Assembly (NCBI GenBank): GCA_016801845.1
Contig: CM028921.1
Coordinates: 14,449,275 to 14,513,274, forward strand
DNA from: Polydactylus sextarius
Taxonomy: Eukaryota; Chordata; Actinopteri; Polynemidae
Length of the DNA stretch: 64,000 nt
Direction: 5' to 3'
The translations under genes were made by a program, and so were the position numbers. The notes beneath the pieces are model-generated. The model ran no database searches and was not told the DNA's origin. It saw nothing but the letters and a program-made list of their open reading frames with translations. Positions 26,001 to 41,000 of this stretch are shown piece after piece (within the stretch, counting starts at the first letter, position 1; every line of letters begins with the position of its first letter).

Positions 26001-29000
26001 AATCTGCACACATCAAACTTGACATTGTACCCAAGTTTGTTAGATCCGCGTCGCACAGTGTGACATGCAATGGTCTTATAAGATTGATAAAATCGTACAG
26101 TGTATAGAGGTCATAATACTCAACATGAACAAATTTCAGTGATGCAAACCAGAGTCAAACCATAAGCTAAGGTGTCTTGTTTGAAGAGTACCTCAGTGGT
26201 GCTCTCCATAGTATCATTGCTTCTGCCTGAAGACACTTTCAGATGGGACACGACAGCAGCACCACTTAACGTCATTACTTTCAATGGCTTACAAGGCGCA
26301 AGAACAGTTTCCCATTGTGCCAAGCAGAGTGCAAGACTGATACTGTTTCTCTGTGATGTATGTTTGAGGACCAGGCTCAGGCATCAAAAACAACAATGGG
26401 GCAGAAGCTAGATGCTGCTGCCACCCTTTTTCTTCTTCTTACCAAGTGCCAAAGCCTTCTTGTGTCACAAAGAGAGGGTCATTGCAATAGCTCTGTGTGT
26501 TAATGGAGAGCAGAAGTAAACATGGGTTGCAAATGTGATGTTACTTGATGTTATTGAAAATCCTGCTTTTTTTGCACTGAGAAGAACAGGAAGGACAATA
26601 AAATCTATTGGCCATTCACTGAACACAGTGCTGACCTTACAGGGGAACTTCATCAACTTTGATTTAAAAATCGAGTTTAGGAATTGATTTATTATCTATT
26701 TGTTTCATATTTTTTGGTGACTGACATTACACAAAGACCACTAACAGTAGAATATTGGTTTAAATGTAAGAAGGAATCTGCCCACATTAACACAGAGCTT
26801 TCTGAGTGGTGGATTATCTTAATACATTATAACTTTGATTGGTGGAATACCTTTAAACGGTGTTTACCAAAACATATGAAAACATTTCTTACCGACGAGG
26901 TCCCACTCTCCGTTGGCGATGTATCCAGTGACATCAGCCTCAATCATCTGCAGGTCCAGAGACCAGCCGCCGTACGTCCATGAGCCGAACTTCAGGTCAC
27001 AGCGCTGCACATCAAATGGAAACCAGCGGACATCAATGTAGCAGGTGCTCTTAAATATTCCTGAAGTGAAAGTGAGGAAACCAAATTAACGACAAAGCGA
27101 AAAAAAAAAAAAAAACTCAAAGTTTACTGCGCGAGCAGAAGATCAGCAGAAGATCAAAACTTGCAAAACTAGAAACTGAAAGAAGTAAAGATGTTTGCAT
27201 AATGTGGACAGAATAACAACAAAATTCATTAGAATTCATTAGAAAGATAAAAACCTTTGAAGCAGAGAGAGAAATAAATCATGAATCACAGATAACAGAG
27301 AGGAAGCTGATTTGGGCAATAAAACCCGCATGACTGATGAATAAACAGGAAATGGGAAAGAGAAAACAAGAGACAAAGTAAACAAGTTTAGTCGCCCTAA
27401 GGGAAACCATCCATCAACTCACACCTGAGGCTTATATGAACTGTGTGTGGGTCTGCTGGGATATCCAGTCTGTTACCAGACCAGTCAGCAGCTGCTTCCC
27501 TCGACAAAGACAAAGTTTAACTACTGCTACTGAGAACAAGAGGAATTACAGTTTGACCTGCATATAGAACACGTTTCTATACTATACATAGCTTTTTAGT
27601 TATGTTAGTGTTGACGGACATGTTAGTGCTAACTCAGGAGGAGCCACAGCCACAGAGCTGTTGAGATCGGTTGAGTAGGCGGTCCTTCATTGCTGCTCAG
27701 GACATGTTAGTGAGTAACATGTCCTGAGCAGCAATGAAGGACCGCCTACTCAACTGATTTCACAACACATGACCATGGTCATCACACCACCAAATATCTG
27801 TCCCATACTTTGCCCACTTGATTTGAAAATGAAGGTTATGTTTCCTTGTGTCGCCACCAAGTATTAACAATGTGTTCTCCTTCCTCAGTTGCCATTTTCG
27901 CAAGTTTAAAAACATATGTCTGTGTCTCCCGCCATGTAGCCAAGATGTCAACTGTTGAGAATCTAAAGTGAAGACAGTTTTTAGGTGTAAACGGGACCTC
28001 TGTCTCTTCAGTTGGCCATGGTGACTTAAAGATATACAAACATTTTTGATATTATTTGGCAATTTTTAATAGCTGAATTAGTTTTTATAATAATGCTGAT
28101 TAGAAAATGTTCACAGTAAGACATTAACTTAGATATTAAATTAGCTAACTGCTAATATTTTACACTGATGCTCCTTCACAGTAAGAGCTTTCAAACAGTC
28201 ATATCACATTGTTAGCACTCACAGAAATCAGCAGCCAAAAGTGTTTTTTTATTTTATTTTATTTCATCTCAGAATTTCAGGGCTTCCATAATTTTACATT
28301 TTTGAAATTTCTCCTTTTTCTTGTCTTAGCCTTATTGTTGCTCTCACTGATCACTGTCAGCTGTCAGTTCTAATGGAGCTGTTACCGTGTTTTACTGGTT
28401 ATTGATTTCTGATTGACTGAGATGAGTTTCCCTCCTCTTCCTGACGTGCTACTTTGCATTGGTTGTTTCGTGGTGTAAAGCAGCAAGAAATGATCTGACA
28501 TGTCTTCACACAGTGGTGAGCTATCGGTGTCAAAAAGTATATGCAGTAACAATCACAGTACTAAAAACAAGAATCCTTAACTGTCAATGTTAAACTCATT
28601 TCCATCGGGAGCCTGGAGGAAAGTCATGATGAGAGCCAGATCATTGATCAGGACCAGGACTGACCTCCTGTTGACCTGCTGTCAGAGTGTATGTGTGGTC
28701 ATTTATATAAGGAGTCTGTGGGAGGTGTCTGTGTAGCAGGATGGGTCTGTGTATTACCTGGAGGCAGGTATTGACAGTAGCCAGTGGAGTTGACCAAGAT
28801 GTTGGTGTGGAAGGAGGCGTCGAACCTTTCGTCAGCGCTGTGGACAAAGTACAGAACCGTCAATGGGACAGGGACACAAAATCTGAACCTGGTTCTGAAT
28901 TGGATCCTGAAACCAGGTTTGAAAAGAATCACCCAAATTTTTCATATAAAACTTGTTTACTTACCCTCCAAAACTACTTTTATTTCTCTAAATGTTCTTT

Positions 29001-32000
29001 TAAAAAAAAAGTGTCTTCATGTTTTGGGTCATCTTTTAAAAACTTTTTTACATCCTCACTTCCAGAGATTTGTTTTTTGAAGGCTCTAAAACAACACACA
29101 GAACAAATGTACCAACATCTTCCCCATACATGAGTATTTTTCTCATAAATTAAGAAGAAATGAACAATGTTACATAAAAAAAAAAAAAAAATCATATGTC
29201 GAGAGTAAAGTCACCATTTTAAAATTAAAATTGCACTTTTGAAGAAAGGAATCAAACCACTGATGTTAGCGCATGTGGTTGTCCTTAAAAATGCTTTGTG
29301 GGAGGAAATGATGAAAGTGTATTTTTAGAATTGATATTACAAGCAGGAAAAGTCTCTGTTATCTAGCCAGAAGACTTTGCTGTCAGTGATCATGCAGTTT
29401 TGGGTGGAGCGGTGGTTGTAAATGTGAAGGGTTAATTCAGACAAAGCTGCAGCAGCAACAAGAATTTCATTTGAATTTCATTTTGAAACAGTTAAAGGAA
29501 ATAATGACCTCAGTGCCCATTATCATCATCTACATAAGACAACAGTCATTGTCAATGATGTGACAACATTTTAACAATATTCATTTAAGAGTTACTGACC
29601 TGTCAACCAGAACAGAATTAAAGTAGCATCTATCCTTTCTGTTTTGTTGGTTGTGATCATGTCCCCTCGTTCATAATTATTCTATAAATGTTCCTTTAAC
29701 AGCTGCAGTCACATAGTATTGCCACACAATGTGATTTCAGCACAAATCTCATTCAGTAAATCTCCTGGAGATCTCCTCCAGTGAACACAACACATTTCAG
29801 CTTTCCCTCCGCTGTCTGCTTCATCATTAAACCATAAATGTGATGTTCATCAGAGTGAAGGCAGCCAGTTAAACTGCAACACATCTGGTCAAGTAAACAA
29901 AAACCTTTTAATATTTGAAGACAGCGAAGAAGAAAGCCCCTGTTGGATTCTGGCTGCTGCAGCTGAACGTCTGGAGAATTAATATAATGGTCATGTTTTT
30001 GATCTGATGTAAGATCAGTAAAGTAGCAGACTAGGTATTTTATTTCACTGAAACACATCAAAGATTTTTTTAGGTTGGTCCACGTAGTTAAATGTACGGG
30101 TTTTCAGTTGCGAGGAAGCTGCTTAAAGGATGTTTTCTCGAGGATGCCACATCATCAAGTCTCACAAAACACTGTTCCAATGTCAAGGATACTTCAATAT
30201 TTCACCAAGGACTGAGTCCTTGATAAAGATTTCCAGGCTACACTGATGTATACTTGATATTGTCAAAATACACAGAGTCCTTCAATCCTCCTGCACAATG
30301 ATAGCGGAAGGGAAGAACAGCAATACTCATTTAAATATAAGAACTTTATATATTTTATGAGTTGTTGATGTAAATTTACCATTGCACATGGACATACATT
30401 GTTAATAAATTGCCTGTTTGAGGTTGTTATTGTTGTGATTTTGATCACATTGCTATTATTGACCTTTATAATAGTTCAACGATTCATTCATCTATTATCT
30501 TATACCAGGACTTATGGTTTATCAACCATGTGTGATATTACACGTGTGAATTTTTATAAATGTTTTCATTTTTTTTTTTTTTCCCAGGGATGACTTTCAC
30601 TTCCACACATATTAGTCTGTTCCATTGTACGTGATTAAAATGCCAGCGAGGTGTGTGTAACCTCGTCTCTGTAGTATATGACTTCCAAAGTGAGCGTTCT
30701 GCTGAGGAAGCACCCTCGCAATTGAGAAACAGCCAAACTTTATTTACTGGCTGTTAAAGATGCAGTAAGCAATTTTTTGTTTTTTTGGTGGTCACTTCTG
30801 TTGTTGTTCGACAAAAAAAGCTAAAACAGCTAGTTCACTCTTCCCCTTACCCCTCCCTATGGTGTTTCTCTTGCTATCAATGAGCACGCTATCTGGAAAC
30901 ATGGCAGAAACTGCTTCTTCTGACCCGAGGCAAGAGTTTTGTTGTTGTCAAGCATATTGAATATGTAATGTCTGTTATTGTTTTTTGTTCAGGATGCACA
31001 CTTTGTGTTTGTAGGGATTGTTGGGCGACTGCTGGACCATTAGCATAGTGGAGGATGGTGGACTGACTGAGGTGATTTGAATTACTTCAGGTAGTGTTAC
31101 CATACATTGATGAGACTGTGATGCTCTGTCATAGTCTAGTTTGCTTCGTCATAGTTTCAGAATTGAGCCGGTCATAATTGAAACCATTTAACCCGTCATT
31201 AGAAGAAAAGCAAACTTTTATTTGCATTAATCTACATTAATGGATTTCAAAGTGTGAGATTAATTTAACTACTAAACTAATTTAACTATTGACAGCCCTA
31301 GAAAATATATGATTATGAAATAATGTGAGGTGAAATGTTAAATAAATAAATAGACTACATATATACACATCTTTCCTAGTCTTCTGATGACCACTCATAA
31401 CTCTTCAGCATCTTGCCCAAGGACACTTCAACATGTGAACCGGAGGGGATGGGAGATGAACCACTGACCCTTGATTACTGGACAGCCCAACCCCCAAAGT
31501 CCATTTTATTTTTAACACATCATTAGCATCCTTCCAAGTCTAAACCTTCCCCATGACATGTTTCAACCTGAGTGGATAAAAGAGTTTGTTCAGAAACCAA
31601 ACATCAGAAGTGAAAGTGCAGTAACTTTGCTGGAAAACTCTTGTACCTGCTAATAATTCAAAGGTCCCACACCCCCACTCATTAAAGCCTGGTCAATATT
31701 CTCTCTGACAGTTTGCCCTCGTCCCCACCCACCAGGATCAAACTTTTACCCCTGAACGCTGCCCGGTTAATGAGCTGAAATGCTCATCAGCCTCCTCCTA
31801 TAGCTCCCAGCTGCTCTGATGTGTGTGTTCACAACAAGGTATCAATCCTGAATGGGTAAAAGGAGAAGGGATGGGGGGTGGTGGGCATCTTTAGTGCTGA
31901 TAATGGAAGGGAATTAAGCTGAATTAGCTTGTTTACTGAATCATAACTGAGTGTGTGAAAATGAATCTGGAACTGAGTGGACTGTCTTTCTGGTGTTGTT

Positions 32001-35000
32001 CAGGGTTTCTCAAGCTAAACTAAAAATCCTTAGTCCACAAGGAGACAACTTGATTTCAATTTTATTGACTTCTGGCAAAACAAATCCTATTGTTCAGTCT
32101 CTTTTTGGACACTTTACATTAAAAGAACAAACCTAAACTGGCAGTTTCTTTGAATTACAGTTTAAAGTTTAAACAACTTATAAACTTATAGGACAATATA
32201 TAGAACTAGAAAGCATCATTAGGGACATAAATTGATTCCTAACCCAGCGAAGTTCAATACTCAAAAGTCAGAGCGTCTTGGTGATACTCTGATTCAATGA
32301 TAAATTCAGAACACACACACACTTCAGATTCATGTAGTTTTGCAGCCGAGTGGTTTGAGGTGCGTGTACCTGTTGTACAGAAGGATGTCAGGCCTCCAGA
32401 TCTGACTGTCCGGGAACCTGACGTTGGTCACGCCGGGGTAGTCCGACATGTTCCACTGCAAGTAGAAATCTGTCCAGTACTGTGGACACACAACAATATA
32501 TAGTATTAATACTAATGTAACTATAACTTTTAATTGTAGATTGGTAGATTCCTGTGAAATGAATGATTAACTGATCACTGAATAATGTTTACTAATCAGT
32601 CTTTAGATTCAGTCCTATGATGATGATGAGATTCTGTTAATCTTATTTATGTTTGGTCAGGTCAGACTTCTTTTTGTTTGTGTGTATGTGTGCTATGACA
32701 TGTTACTTTTCTCTGTTGCTGAATGAGCTTTTAAAAAACTATAAACCGCCGCGAGCTGGGTGCAATCGTTCCCATCTGAGGTTATAAAGCTTTACTGCTT
32801 GATGCCTTTAGAAATCTTAAAAAGATTTTTACTAGACCTTTGTTGCCTGAGCTGAGAATACCTAATTAAATAAAGTTTAGTAACGTCAAGATTATTTTCA
32901 GCACAATATGGTGTATAGTATCCCGAGGGAACTAAAGCTGATATGAGAGCAATAAAATTGAGGCGATAACTCGTGTGTTTGTTGTCTGAAAGCAGCTGAT
33001 AAGCAGCAGCTCATCGGTTCTTGAGCCACACATTACAGCTGCTGAAATCTAGATAACACTGATGATTCTTATGTAACGGTGGTCGTCAGTGCCGTGTGTG
33101 TTCTCACAAAACTGAAGGAGAGAGAGGGTGCTGCCAGGAAACATCAACACAGTGTTGATACCTTATTTGCATACAAAGCTCCTCTGGTCGACTCGGCCCT
33201 CATTACATTTCACAGCCTCTCTGAGCTCTTTTCTGTGCTGTAGATGATTTGAGGCGGCAATGGGCTGAAGGTCGCACACATCTTTCTGAGTCTTGTTTAC
33301 TTCCTGTCACAGGGGTGAAATGTTTTTCCCTAAAGGATTCTGTTGAAGGCAGGATTGTGAGAGCGGCTGCAGAGATACCCCTCCTCTAACCCCTTCATCT
33401 CCCCAAAAGACTCCGAAGTCTGGGATTCTGGGACAGAAACTACTTAAGCACATTTCTAAAATACATGTAACATGAAACAACTCTCAAAACTGAAAAAAAA
33501 AAAAAAAAAAAAAAAAATTGGATCAGCGCCCAGAGCCTGGCTACAGTGGAGGTCATAAACCCTTGTAATAAAATATCAAAGTACATGTCCAATTATCGTT
33601 GCTCAGAGATGTCAGTGGTCATTTTTGATGGTTATTATACTGGTGTTTGACTTCAGATAATTTCTGTTTTAATTAGTTATTTGATGTAATAAAAACAGGT
33701 TGATACATCATGCTTGACAAATGACTTTGATGCTGCCGCTCCACTGATCACTACAGACTCTGGCTCTAAATGACATTAGAGATGGAAATGGACATCTTTG
33801 TATACAGTCACTGATGTAGACTGAAACACTGTCAGAGGAAAGACAAGAAAATAAAATTAAGTATATCTTGGCCTCCGCTTTGCCAGTGCAACGGCGGGTA
33901 TCGAAACTGGTGTGTTAAGTTTCTGTTAAGTTAGGATGCCACTTGGAGACTTCACATCGCGAACAAGAAGAGAAAACAGACATTCAACTGTCATGCACCA
34001 CAGAGTCGCTTTTACCAAAGCAGCATCTGTGCCTTCAGATGCTCAGCTCGCCTCCCACAGAGTCCCACGTCAGTCAGCAAGACTAAAAAGTCTAACTTTT
34101 ACAGAGAAAATGTCCAGGTCTTTATATATTTCCAGAAAGCTGGTAACAGTGCTGTTTCTAATAAGTGAAAGGGGATATCTGTTGAAGCAATGACTGTCGA
34201 TTAACAGTTAATGTAGAGGATGTCGGTTTTGTTTGTTCAAAGACAGAAAATCCCTGTTTGCAATAATAAATGATAAACTCTATATCTGTAAGGTAAAGCA
34301 AGACATACAGTGCTATATAAGAGTTTGGGCACCCCTGATGAAAACCACAGTATCTGTTTACAACAACTTCATTAGAACATATTTTATACCTTATAGAAAC
34401 AGAAATATTTCAGTAGTGAAATATTTAGAATTTGTATTTTATTTATGTACAGTATATATTTTGGGTTGGTAATATTGTTTTCAATAGTCTAATACAGTCT
34501 GACAGAGTTCAGAGTTACTGGTTATATTCATATCCCTGCAGGTGATTTAATTTTGCCTTTTCAGCAAGACTCAACAGGTTCATCATCCTGTCGAGATTAA
34601 ATATGGACAAACCAAAGTCATGTTGAAAGATATAGTTTGAAGGTGGCACACGGGAAAAGGTTGTAACACCCATCTGTTTTTTTTTTTTTTTTTTTGTGAG
34701 TTCCTGTTAACATTTTCTTGGGATTTATCTTTGAGATTTCTTTTATTGACTGAAATCTTGGTCAAGGGTAAATTCTGATGCTCTGGCGCCTCTGAAAGGA
34801 AAATCTAATGATCAATTTGTATTCTGTTGTTTGCAGTAACAACGTTTTCCTCACTTCCGCTCTGTAATAAAACTGCAATGTGTATTTATATACACATATA
34901 CAATATATATTATATATATATATATATATAATATATATATTCAACAGAACTATTGAAGCACACAAAAAACACAAGCTCTTTATGAGCCCCCAAAGGCAGA

Positions 35001-38000
35001 AATCTGCTCCAAAATGTCAATAGAGAGTCTGTTTTTATTCTAAGAGTTAAAGTGTAGTAGTCTGTAAGAGAAAAACTTCCAAAAGCTGCAGTAACGCTCT
35101 GACATTAAAAAATAAATAAATAAAATAAAACCCACACAGCTACCGGTGCTGAAATGTTTCCTCTGGCTTACAGACATTCATCCCCTTCACATGAAAACAC
35201 AATGAGTCGCAGCAGCAGCAGACGAGTAAGATGGAGGAGGAGATGGACGCCAAATTAAATTAAGCTAAAAGACTAGTTGGTCCTGGGGGTGCAGCAGAGA
35301 GGAAAATGCCAAACCTCCTGGGAGGAATCAACCTTTCCATCCGAGAGGAGCAGATTAGGCTGGATTAGTGCGTTGCCACTTTTACAAACACACATTCCAC
35401 AGGATGTAATGTGAAAACTAATTAAATCTGGACAGCTGCATGAAATGGGTTTAGGGAAGCTCCCTTAATGAATTCCTACACTCTTCATTAGCTCTGACAT
35501 TCATGCCAGAGTTGGTTCTTGGACGACAAAAAGGCAAAACACGAGGCAGCTTTTCAAACAGCAAGGCGAAGCTGGAGAGAATAAAGAAGGAGCAGGAGTC
35601 GATAAGAGAAAGGTATGAAGCATCATAGTGAGGGAGGTGTTGAGCGACAGATGAAGTATTTGTGGAAGCAGAAAGAACTTGGCTCTCTGCTTGCTAACTC
35701 CTGCTGGATCCAGTTTCTCTCCATCACAGAAACTTATCTGGGTCAAACACCACAGCTGGAGTTCTGCGATTATCCCCCTGGAGTTGCTCTGGCAAACCAA
35801 GCTGAAAGAAGGATGGGATGATGCGGCTGCAGGCATCCATGTATTATCAATGTTTACTTGACCCCCTCCCCCTCCCTGGGTGTTAGTTTAAACCCAGTCC
35901 CCAGCTGCACGTCTGGCACAAATAGACTCATCTGTTATGGTCGGATTTATTTTCAGTGTGGTCCCAGGGTCAAGAAATGTGATGGAGGTACAGCTGAGAT
36001 GCTGGAATCTAATGAGACAACATCACCCCTTTATACCAAGTTATAGATCATTACACCAACTCCCAGCTAAGTGCTAAAAACTAAAAATCAGTGTAATACC
36101 AAAGATACCAAAAGGATATTTTTTGGACTAAAACCTTCTTAATGATGTCTAAAACCTCATTAATGAGCACTTGAATCTTCTGAAGAACTACAACCGACGC
36201 TGACAATAATAGTCATTGACAATAATATATCGACAACAAACTTTTTTTTTTTTTTTTTTTTACAGTGGAACATTCTGTAGTGGGTGGGGTAAAGAATAAT
36301 CAATGTTAGAAACTCAAATCTGCTGTGGAGTCCAACTTACCAGCTGCAGCCAGATGTTGGTTGTCAGGACTTGGTTCTTCTCATCCTGAAATCAGAAGAA
36401 CAGCATGACAGTCAGTGTGCGGCCTGTTTGAGTTGGTCACAGTGGGTCCACCTTGAACCTTATTTACAGGCTAGCCTGCAGAGGAGGAGAATGTGAATAA
36501 CATCAGTTTGATGAATATCTGGCTTGTTTATAAACTCCCAACAAGCCGGTAGGTGAACACAACAAGAATATTCAACAGTTTGGGTGGGTGGTGGTGATGG
36601 TAGAAGAAAGAAGATTAAAAGAAAGACAACACACTGTGATAGATCACTGACCTTCAGTCCTTACTCCTGCGGTTTTTCTAAATTCATGTACTTGTTCACT
36701 ACATTTTTATTTATTCATTTTTTGCATTTATATTTCAGTACTTAACCTGACCTGAACACCTGAACCAAAAAATAAACACACAAAAAACAATGTTGGAAAT
36801 TATGGATCGTGTATTACAATCCTGACTTGCAAGAGAAGTGTGGATGACTTGCTCTATCTCCTGAGCCACAGACTGGACTGGAGAGACAACATCAATGCTG
36901 TGTACAATAGGGGCAAGAGCAGACTCAGGAAGTTCAGGTCCTTCAACGTGTGCAACAAGATGTCAGAGATTTTCTACCAGTCTGGGTAGAGAGCACCATC
37001 TGCTGAGCTGCAGTCTGCTTTATGAGCAGTATCTGTACCAGAGATACCAGAACGATGGACAAACTCAGCCACAAAGGCATCAACTCATGGCATCCTTTCT
37101 ACAACACAATACAGAGACAGCAGCTCCTTCTCCAACAGACTCATTCAGCTCCACTGTCACAAAGAGCAGTTCAGGAAATCATCCCTACTGTTTGCAGTAG
37201 TGCAACACACATCCATCCATCCATCCATCCATGTATCTAAAGATTTATTGCTAGTGGTGGCACTTAAGATGTTCAATATAAAATATAAGTGCCCTGTGCT
37301 GGCCCCCAATAACTGTCCATGTCACCCATACTTAAATCTTCCACTGATTGATAGATGCTTTATTTTGAACAGATTAAATGTGTTAAAGTTGTTCCTGCTG
37401 TCTGTAGACATCCTCTGATAATGTAGCAGAAACTATTTGTGTCAAATCATATTGCAGGAACAACAACCAATGAGGAAACCCTAACACGGTACTGACTGAC
37501 CAATGGTGTAACTCCATTACATCAGTCCTGTTGTGAGCTCTTGTTTCTAGGACTGGTCTCACTGCTGCCATCAAGTCAAGAAAAGATCCCAGAGTTCCCA
37601 AACTGACAAGTTTGTTACAAATACAGAAATTTCTTGAAATATTTTTATAATACAGCCAAAATAAAGCTAATGCAGTGATCCATCGCCTTATCACGCTTAA
37701 CCTCTCATGGCTTTGATACATCACGTTTTTTTGTGGCTAGTATACGTACATTTATATCGTGTGAGTCTTCATTACATCACAGGATTCTGCAGCCTACAGG
37801 TTTTTTTTTTTTTTTTTAAAGATTTTAATTATTTTTGAGGTAAAATAAGAAATGCCTAACCTAAAATATAAATAACAAGCATGGGAAAGGTTTCTAAGAG
37901 TGTGGGTTCTCATGGGGTTAGGTAGGGGACCACTGTACAAAGCTTTATATCTTACCAGCACAGTTCCTGCTCATGTAAAGGTGACGGTGAGACCTGATGC

Positions 38001-41000
38001 TGCTTTGTTCACGAGAAGTGACAGAAATAGTGGTGCACCAGATGCTCTGCTTGGATTAGCTTCTGACAGCGTCACTTTTCACGACTTACAGAGACAAAAT
38101 TCACAACTCACACCATTCTCTCACAACCAGTAAAAATGACATCCTCTATAGTTCCCAGACTCTACTACACTGATGCTGACTCTCAAGAGTCAAACTGTCA
38201 CTGAATGCACTTTCAGGAGATTGTGAATCAGAGGAACAAAATTCACCTGAGGTCAGGAAATACAAACACTGAGAACAGTCTGATGATGACAGAGAAAAGC
38301 TGTTTCTGCTCTGTCTGAATCTGCCTGAGTATCTAACATTAATAAAGCATGTTTTCTGAGACTGTTAATGAAAAGGATTCTCACTTTGCAAGTGGTGAGA
38401 ACAGAGAACAGATGAAATTCTGTCCCCAGAGAGTCAGAACAATGGAGTGAAGCCGTTTTTAAAAATATTAATCAAACTGACTATTTAATGATGAGACGAG
38501 ACACAGAAAAGACCATGTGGTGAATAGAACTGCAGACAGTCATGGTGATGAGGATCAGCATGAGACAATGATGATATGATTTGTCATGTGGAGCAAGTGA
38601 AATAACACTATAAATGGGAGGGGAGAGAAAAGAGAAATGGGAAATGATTTGTAAATTTACTTAGTGAAAGAAATCAAGATGATGACAGATCGAAACTAAG
38701 ATAAGCTAAATATTAGTGAATTGAATTATGACTGCCAACTGATCCAGTTAATTGGTGAGTTAGGTCTTGAATTTTGATCAAAAGCACACAGGGTGGTCAC
38801 AGCCACCTTGACCTTTGACCAAATAAATGTAACCAGTTCATCCTCCAGTCCAAGAGATGGTTTGGGCCAAATTTGAATGAACTCCCATGAGGCATTACCT
38901 TAGATATCACATTCATGAGGACTGAAAATATGCCTCACAGTTGGCTGAAAGGGATAGGTGCCATATTCCTTCTAAGAGGTCAACTGACTGGGCTGACTCG
39001 CCCATGAGCATCAGGCTTTTATCCACAGCCCAGCCTTAACTAACTATATGCGTCCACAACAACATATGGCCCAGCATTCTTAGAGGTAACCAAAAATTTG
39101 ATGTTCATGTTGTGCTGACCCTGAGGCTTGGATGGACCACTTTCCTATTTTTAAACTGACTTGTCAGAATTAGACCCTCCCAGTAAAAAAAAACTTTTTG
39201 TTTAAAGGGTCTGTTTACTAAGTTCACCATACAGAAGGGCTTCCCACAGAAGACAGTTGAAGGATAAGATGGGAAAGAATAGACTGGAAAGCTTGTGTGG
39301 ACGTCTATGTGGTCCACATAAGTTAACACCTCATCAAGAGCATTTTGTGATGTGAAAAGTTGAGGAAAACCATCATGCAGGTTCAGCACAGGTGGCTAAA
39401 TCAATAGAAAGTCAAACTGGGGTTAATGTTTCCTGTGACACCATATAGTCATACTGCACTGGAGTGGCATGCATGGCTATCATTCATGAAGGAAGCTACC
39501 ACTGAAGTCCAGGGCCCATGCTGACAAAGAAGCTTTGATAGCTTCCAAACTGTACGGCATCACGAGAAGGAGCAGTCGTATGAAAAATGCATTGACAAAC
39601 AGTTAAGTATGGTGGTGTCAGTGTTGTTGTGTTGCATGACTGCAGGTGTCAGGCAGTTGCATTGCATAGATGATATTATAAATTCACAGATGTACTAAGA
39701 AATACTGAAAGAGAAGATGCCACCACCACTCTGTGGCCCAGGTCACGGGTCACACTCAGGACCTGTTGAAATAAACCATCACCCTCATTTCCTTCAGGTT
39801 TGCATTTCTCTTTTTAGTGATTGTTGGTTTTCACCGGTCTACACATCTGTCCCATTTTAGTAAATCTGATATCTCAACAACACATTGAGGGAAATTTGGA
39901 AAATTTGGCATAAACTTTCACTTGGAATCCAAAATGTGGTCAAAGGTCAGGCTCACTATGACCTTGAATTGGTGAAAAAGAATGAACAAATGTGAATGAA
40001 TGAGAGTGAAACTGACCTTTGACCCTCACATGCATCCATATGCTAATTAATTGCAATTGGATGAGCTGGTTTACAGAGTATGTTGTAGTTTTTAGTTTCG
40101 CTGCTATAACAATAAATAATAAACCATAAATAATAAATGAAACAAAGAATAGTAAAAAAAAAAAAAATCTGTTAAAAACCGGATGTGTTGATGTGAAAAA
40201 AGGAAAATACGTATAACCACAGTAGCAATGCTACAATATGTTTGTTAGTCCACCCACCAACTAACACCAGAGCCGTCACTGATAATGACGGGCCGGTACG
40301 TGTGTGAGATGAAAGTTACCTCCCGCTGTCAGTACCTGGCAGGATGCCGAGCCAGTGTGTTCATGTTTAAGTGCGTTTACAATGTGTTTGAGTTGTGCTT
40401 GTTTGGATCATTGCTTGTCACTGTTGTGATTGTGTGTTTGTGTCTGTAGGCAGAGCAGCGATCTGCTATGACCCTGAGCACTGGATGTGTTTTCTCTCTT
40501 TTTTCTCTTTTATACATGATAGTAAATATATTTTCGCTGGGTTCTGACTTTAGCCTTAAACTAAATTTCATAGTGTAAACAACTTGTTTTTTATGCTAAC
40601 TATAGACTCAGAGCTACCCTCTAGTGAATGCATCACTTTAGATCCAAATCTCACCTTTCCCTGGTTTTTACTCTGAGATTAAATAATGACTGTGTGTGTT
40701 CTCACCACGTCCATGATCTGCAGCAGGCTGAAGCTGAAGTGGACGGTCAGGCTGTGGGAGTCATTGCTGACCGGTCGCTCTAATGGGTTGTAGTTTCTCA
40801 TCAGCTCCTTGTAGAGACGCCGCTGGTAAGTGCCCTGCTGAGAGCCTGTGGTCAAATCAGACAACTGCATTAGCACAAGGAACAGCTGATTATTAAACTG
40901 TGGTTTCATTTGGTCACTTTAGTTAAACTGAACAAGGCTCAGTCAACTCCAAAGTTTTAAAAAACTTGAACTTAAATGAAAGTGGTTCAAGAGTCAGAGC

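Larger units (their letters stand above)
28838..36340. other. chrna7: chrna7 introns 3 and 4 around the 110-bp exon 32370-32479
   Basis: These two introns contain A/T runs (29177-29191, 33493-33517, 34677-34695, 36241-36262), a (TA)n tract (34884-34941), a putative DNA-transposon remnant (about 34307-34700) and a stretch at 30757-30900 resembling a dispersed fish repeat (not named). No open frame with a recognisable product was seen. Confidence 0.55.

Noticed and set aside
28741..29133. 130-codon plus-strand frame over chrna7 exon 5
   Set aside because: Antisense to a confirmed exon, then AT-rich intron. No motif.
39105..39389. 94-codon minus-strand frame in chrna7 intron 2
   Set aside because: No similarity I can recognise, no splice context, and exons 2 and 3 join in phase without it.
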